Source of the DNA: Ophiura sarsii
Lineage: Eukaryota > Echinodermata > Ophiuroidea > Amphilepidida > Ophiuridae
Length of the DNA: 64,000 nt
Reading direction: 5' to 3'
Assembly: GCA_035610835.1 (NCBI GenBank)
Contig: CM069447.1
Coordinates: 39,468,057-39,532,056, forward strand
This document shows positions 59,216 through 64,000 of this stretch, piece by piece (within the stretch, counting starts at the first letter, position 1; each line of letters begins with the position of its first letter). Made by a program: the position numbers and the translations under genes. The notes beneath the pieces were generated by a model. It searched no databases, was not told the DNA's origin, and worked only from the letters and a program-made list of their open reading frames with translations.

Positions 59216-59608
59216 TTAAAGGCATATTATGTGATCTTTTCCAGAGAGCGCCCTCTATTCATGATTTTTTTTAGAAAGTAGATTTTCTTGCAGATTTACA
59301 TTTCTGATCATAAATCGTACATACATTCCAAGTTACAGAACGATACGATTCCTAATTACCTCAAAATCATGGTTTTAGAGTGAATTTAGAGTGAAAATAT
59401 AAACGGTTGTGTTATCCCGACAGTTTATTTTCACTCTAAAACCATGATTTTGAAGTAATTAAGAATCGTATCGCCCTGTAACTTGGAATGTATTACGATT
59501 TATGATCAGAAATGTAAATCTGCAAGAAAATCTGCAAGAAAATCTGCTTTCAATTTTTTTTTTGATGTTGAGGGCGTTCCCTGAAAAGATCACATATTAT
59601 ACCTTTAA
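59216..59608. mobile_element. 393-bp palindromic MITE with TTAA ends (reference copy)
   Basis: Left end ttaaaggcatattatgtgat cttttcc; right end aaaagatcacatattatacc tttaa. The interior is palindromic about 59410 (ccatgattttgaagtaatta and its complement). Partial relatives at 5440, 6364 and 12610. Confidence 0.92.
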
Positions 59609-60219
59609 GCAGTAAGCTATTCCACAATTGTTCATGCAATTATCAATTAGACCGTACCATGTTGCAGGTTATAGGACTCTGTAATCACAATATGATTTGA
59701 AGCAGCCTTTTTTTCCCTATTTTATTCTTAATAGTTCATCAAATATAATTGGCCTCCATCAAATAACTGAGTTTGCCTACGAAATTGTCCTTTTTGATGT
59801 GATTGGTCACAATTGTTCATTCTATTATCAATAAGACTGTAGTACAGTAGTTATGCACAAATCAGAGAGCAGAAACTGAAACATGTAGGGCCGTATTCTC
59901 GTACTAAACACGGTTTTAGCTTAAAACCGTGTTTAACTAAACGCGTGTTTAACTTAAACGTGAGTTTATCCTTTAAACGACGTGTTTAACAAAACATGAT
60001 TTTAATCTCTGCAAATCTCGTTCCCAGAGTGGTCCTTCGTTGGTTGGAGATAGGTATTTAATTCATTGTGGCCCTAATGGAGTACAATAAATATCGACCG
60101 AATGCCTTAAATACACGGTACTTTTAAAGACTACGCGATCCGCACGTCAGTTTGCACCAGGCACGGATGAGTGATCATTCGAGGCATACAGTTGGTGCAC
60201 GAGTTTAGTTAAACATGCA

Positions 60220-60511
60220 TTAACCCTAACGCTACTACGTCTCACAGTCACCTCACAGCCAGCACCACGTGGCTTGCGCGCGCACAAGTTCTATCTCCTA
60301 TAGCACTAAACTACGGGTATATATGGTCTCCGATTTCTTAGCCTGTGAAGCCCTCCCCCCGTGGCTGAGTGTTAGTATATCTCGCCTGTCACGCGGCCGA
60401 CCCGGGTTCAACTCCCGGCGCCGGCGGACATAATTTTTCCCATTTTTTATTTAACCCCCTCCCCCTGTTCTTCGTTCCATCCCCACTGCCACGTTCTAGG
60501 GTTAGGGTTAA
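60220..60511 (+). mobile_element. TTAACCCTAAC-ended element with tRNA-Asp-like core
   Basis: Begins ttaaccctaacgct and ends agggttagggttaa: inverted telomere-like hexamers with TTAA borders. Encloses a tRNA-like segment. Third member of the 36509 and 49137 family by architecture. Confidence 0.75.
60354..60428 (+). repeat. tRNA-Asp(GTC)-like pseudo-tRNA
   Basis: 75 bases with A box (tggctgagtgttag), anticodon-loop region cgcctgtcacgcgg with GTC at 60388-60390, and B box gggttcaactccc in a paired T arm. Acceptor and anticodon stems have mismatches and it sits inside a repeat, so a SINE-like or captured pseudo-tRNA is more likely than a working gene. Confidence 0.6.
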
Positions 60512-60992
60512 ACTATCCCCGTACCCATGTTTAAAGTTAGATAAACGCTGTCTCTAAAGTCAAAGATAGACGCGCGTTTAGCTTAAAACCGTGTTTAACT
60601 ACGTACGAGAATACGACCCGTAGAGTACATTGTTAAAATGGCTAATCAGCACTCCATGCAAATGTTGATATGTTCACAATAGTACTCCTTTGGGGCGGTA
60701 CTGCCATTATTCACGCATCGTGTGCATTGATGGTTATTACAAATATCTCTCAAATCCTAACAACACACATTTATATTGACCTGAATATACAGTGCACTGT
60801 ACATCCAGGTTTTCTTTTGGTGTGCAACATTGAAAACTCACATATTATTGTAAAGATTGCGAGCCTCGCATATATTATCATTGATCATAACATCCATGGA
60901 TTTACTTTACTATATCAATGCCCTGATATCAAACATAGGCAAGATTCGATTGCACATGTCCTATTGTACATTTTTATTTGGAACCATAAGAT

Positions 60993-61183
60993 TTAACCCC
61001 CTGGGGTCTACCTGGCTATCTTAAAGTGGTTCTGATTGGTTTATTACAAGAAGTACTCATATGAATAGCCAATTAAAATGCAGCTTGTAAAATGTTTCAC
61101 TCCCATCTTTATCAGGGATATTGGTGCAATAAATGATGTATCCATCTTTTTAACCAATCGGCCGGTAGTTCGCAGGGGGTTAA
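60993..61183. mobile_element. piggyBac-like MITE, copy 1
   Basis: ttaaccccctg at the left and cagggggttaa at the right: TTAA target with CCC/GGG inverted ends, as in piggyBac. About 190 bp, non-coding; a frame crossing it at 61078 is incidental. Confidence 0.87.
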
Positions 61184-61755
61184 AAACTATATCCGATGCG
61201 CCACTCTCGTTTTTCCTCCATGGGGACAAATTTGGAGTTGTATCCGGTATTTTCCGGATAATGTGCATGATGAGCAACCAGAAATCGTCGCTCTTTCTGC
61301 ATGATTTAAAATCTGCCAACGTTGCATTTGTTCTTTTTCGTGCAGTTCCGGAAAATACCGACATATACCTCAACATTTCCCCCGATGATGGAAATTTAAA
61401 ACGACGCCTGTTACACATTTTGTACCGGATCTAGTGTTTTAAATCTATGTTTTTATAAATACACACCCAGATTTTGTCCACATGACCTATGCTTTTGTAC
61501 ACAAATCCTTAAATTTACATACCCAGTTTTTGAATTAACACACCCACACCTTCAAATTCTATCTAAGATCTTGGCAGTGAAACAAAACATGTGTGCACTT
61601 GAGTGCATGTATTTTGCCCTTGTTTCATATCCGTATTCGTTGATTGAGAATTATTTGTTTTCATTATAACATCCTAGACTGCATAACATAGAACTATTTC
61701 ACGCATCGTTATCAGCCGCATTTACATACAGATCTATTTGACGCAGGGTGGAGTT

Positions 61756-61967
61756 TACTGTAAAACAAGTTAATTTCGCGAGCAATTTAATTTTGCGAAT
61801 TTCGCGAGAGACTCAAATTCGTGAAATTATATTGCCGTGAATTGATGTGTGTGAAGATGACAGAAGTGGTAAAAATTTCAAGTTCGCGAAATTAAGTTAC
61901 CGCGAAAGTAGTGATGATTAGCTATTTGCGAAAAAAAGTTGCCGCGAAATTAACTTGTTTTACAGTA
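61756..61967. mobile_element. 'TACTGTAAAACAAGTTAATT' MITE (reference copy)
   Basis: tactgtaaaacaagttaatt tcgcg and its perfect complement form 25-bp inverted ends with TA at the borders, suggesting a Tc1/mariner-type MITE. Non-coding. Confidence 0.9.
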
Positions 61968-62000
61968 TAGCTTCAAACTTAGTTATTGCTTGATCAACTG

Positions 62001-62144
62001 TTGGTTTATCCTTGGTGTAAGACAACACAGAATTAAACTAGCACAACATACTCTATTGACGGATTAAAGGATTATATATATACAGCTTTATTCTGAGATG
62101 GGGTCTTTGCACTTATGAATGTCTTACACCAAGGATATAACCAA
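62001..62144. mobile_element. 144-bp inverted-repeat element
   Basis: ttggtttatccttggtgtaa gaca at the left and tgtcttacaccaaggatata accaa at the right. Very short MITE or hairpin locus. Confidence 0.75.
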
Positions 62145-62931
62145 TTTGTCCACAGATCTCTATGAGGTATCACTTGGGATATTGTGGGAAGCTTATCAAT
62201 ATTTCCTTTAAAAACTGGCACTGTAATTTATCAACCATGTAATACTAAATGTTGCATACATATGAATAGAAGAAATGAACATAAACTCAACACGTATTCG
62301 TAACAACAAAAAAAGTAATACAAAAGATAATGATGTACCCTATGGTGTAAAAGTTGAACAATGATTTAGTGAGTGAATTTATAGCATTATTTTGTTTTAA
62401 AGTCAATTGTGCACACTAATTCAACATTTTCAATCAACAACCAAAACAGCTGCTCCCTTGTCCAGTTAAATGTATAGCTACTCAATTACAATTCAACTTA
62501 GGGGCCGTGCCTTTTTACAAATAGAGGAATGTTCGCTGCTTTTTCAATTGTTAAAAGGAGTGTAAAAGGATCTGTTATTAACACCTCGCTGATAAGAGCC
62601 AGGTTTTATGAGATGGAGAGTGATGCAAATCGGATGTCTGTATTGTTAGTGCCTATACAACTACATTGTAGCCACTTAAGTGGTTGGGTATGACACTTTT
62701 AGAGAATGATACAATGGGTACTTCAACTTGAATGGTTACCTATATTGATTTTAACATTTTATGACTGAGGAAAGCTTGGGATCAAAAAGGAGCACTCTTT
62801 CCTCACTCTTTCCTCTGTTTGTAAAAGGGCAAGACCCCTTAAAGAGATCAATAATTTCAAAATCATATATCAAATCCTTGACATTGTCGTGCCCAGTGTC
62901 TGGATCAAAATCTTATCTGAGGAAATGTTTT
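62145..62931. other. no gene recognised
   Basis: AT-rich intergenic sequence. Confidence 0.5.
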
Positions 62932-63146
62932 TTAACCCCCTGGGGTCTATCTGTCTATCTTACAGTGGTTCTGATTGGTTTATTACAAGATGTACTCATA
63001 TGAATAGCCAATTCAAATGCAGCTTGTAAGATGTTTTACTCCCATCTTTATCAGGGATACAATTATTCTAACAATGTCTCTCATTGGTGCAATAAATGAT
63101 GTATCCATCTTTTTAACCAATCGGCCGGTAGTTCTCAGGGGGTTAA
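62932..63146. mobile_element. piggyBac-like MITE, copy 2
   Basis: Same ends and body as 60993-61183, in the same orientation and 215 bp long because it has about 24 extra bases (caattattctaacaatgtct) after 'cagggata'. Confidence 0.88.
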
Positions 63147-64000
63147 AGACTAAAACAACTGGAGTATGCACTCTGACAGGGTCTTAGCCAGAGTTCAGCA
63201 ACTGCCCGTCCAGCGGTCCAATTTATCAGAATAGCCTGTCCAGAATTTGACCTTAAAACATAAATCAACCTGTTTGCAACCACTATGGAATCACCATGTT
63301 CAAATATGTGCTGTTTTAGTATCGATGTGTCTGTCAGAACCAGTTTCAAGTTCAATAAAATCATACAACTATTGTTTTAGAAGATCACATAGATCTGTCA
63401 ATTCCCTTTTAAATTCTGCCCATCCTGGGAGTATTCTGCTTGTCAAGATGACAGGTGGACCGATCTCTTGCTAAGACCTTGACTCACATTTAGCTAGACT
63501 GATATGCCAGAATATATCATATAATAATAGATGACCTAATTTCCATTAAATAATCAAAATGTAAATTTGGCTTGTATGTCAATGATAAAAAACAACAACA
63601 AAAGGCAACATAATTCATTTTCTACATGACATATTAAAAGATAAAACTAGATATGGACTGGTTATTACTAATACTGTATAGCCTCTTACACGATTTATAT
63701 CTGCACTTAAATATTAATGAGTCGTGTCACTGATAGCAAGTGCTCAGCGCGACTCTGTAGCAGAGAGTTTGGCATCATTTGAAATCTACGAATCAGCAAA
63801 TAATACATCACACACACTTTACTACAGGGTGGACCAAAACTCAACCCAACAAGGGTTTTGAACTTGCCCAAAGAGATCAGATGACACGAACACGCCAGGG
63901 TTAGTCGGTGCGATATCCTGGCTGTTCAGTCAAACCTTGTTTCTCCACCCGGCCCTTCAGCATGTATAAAGTAATACTTCATGTAATGTATAACCTTCGG
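63147..64000. other. no gene recognised
   Basis: Ordinary sequence. 'ctacagggtggaccaaaact' near 63824 resembles the 'tacagggtgg' words of 25948-26300. Confidence 0.45.

Larger units (their letters stand above)
59888..60619. mobile_element. 732-bp inverted-repeat element with nested tRNA-like element
   Basis: Ends gggccgtattctcgtac and gtacgagaatacgaccc, one mismatch. Subterminal 'ttagcttaaaaccgtgttta actaa' recurs at both ends. It contains the complete nested element at 60220-60511. Confidence 0.82.

Noticed and set aside
60354..60428. Functional tRNA-Asp gene
   Set aside because: Acceptor and anticodon stems have mismatches and the segment is inside a mobile element; kept as tRNA-like only.
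61044..61434. Overlapping frames of 118 and 124 codons on opposite strands
   Set aside because: Both cross the piggyBac-like MITE and show no family; opposite-strand openness suggests chance.

Overview
The window is AT-rich animal nuclear DNA. Genes are split by canonical GT-AG introns, and most of the sequence is satellite arrays, MITE-like inverted-repeat elements, tRNA-derived SINEs and broken LINE and BEL/Pao retroelements. Frequent 'taggcctat/ac' words, a SINE tail of the kind seen in deuterostome SINEs, and the gene content suggest a marine invertebrate deuterostome (echinoderm or hemichordate). That assignment is inference. A 100-base N gap (57054-57153) marks a scaffolded assembly.

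Layout. 1-4070: an AAAT microsatellite, an 85-bp tandem array whose units form hairpins, and an internally deleted BEL/Pao retrotransposon on the minus strand. 6085-17073 (minus): a five-exon gene that I spliced by hand into a 259-residue SAM-dependent methyltransferase resembling METTL27/WBSCR27. Its third intron holds a 3-kb 41-bp satellite that begins 8 bp from the exon 4 splice acceptor. 17299-22829: a 5.5-kb 71-bp minisatellite with all three + frames open, starting about 230 bp upstream of the methyltransferase start codon. 22830-34200: no confident genes; poly-G tracts, long foldback elements and LINE debris.

34235-44657 (minus): a Schlafen-like gene (RRM-like exons, AlbA_2 domain, coiled coil, Ser/Thr/Ala repeat, terminal CTIL CaaX box). 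The exons carrying the AlbA_2 domain are tandemly duplicated. All phases match, so the locus can be read as a 354-residue one-domain protein or a 509-residue protein with two AlbA_2 domains. The duplicated block carries a hAT-like insertion and a LINE insertion that can be dated against the other copy.

44658-64000: no confident protein gene. There is one CRE/CCAAT promoter-like site with a possible first exon, one inverted pair of exon-like segments, and many inverted-repeat elements. Several unrelated families have TTAA at both ends, two carry 5-bp and one an 8-bp target duplication, and some combine inverted telomere-like hexamers with a tRNA-like core.

The most unusual system here is the internally duplicated, CaaX-tailed Schlafen-like gene. 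The two genes are not obviously related in function. Gene models rest on reading splice sites and domain continuity by eye; no search was run.
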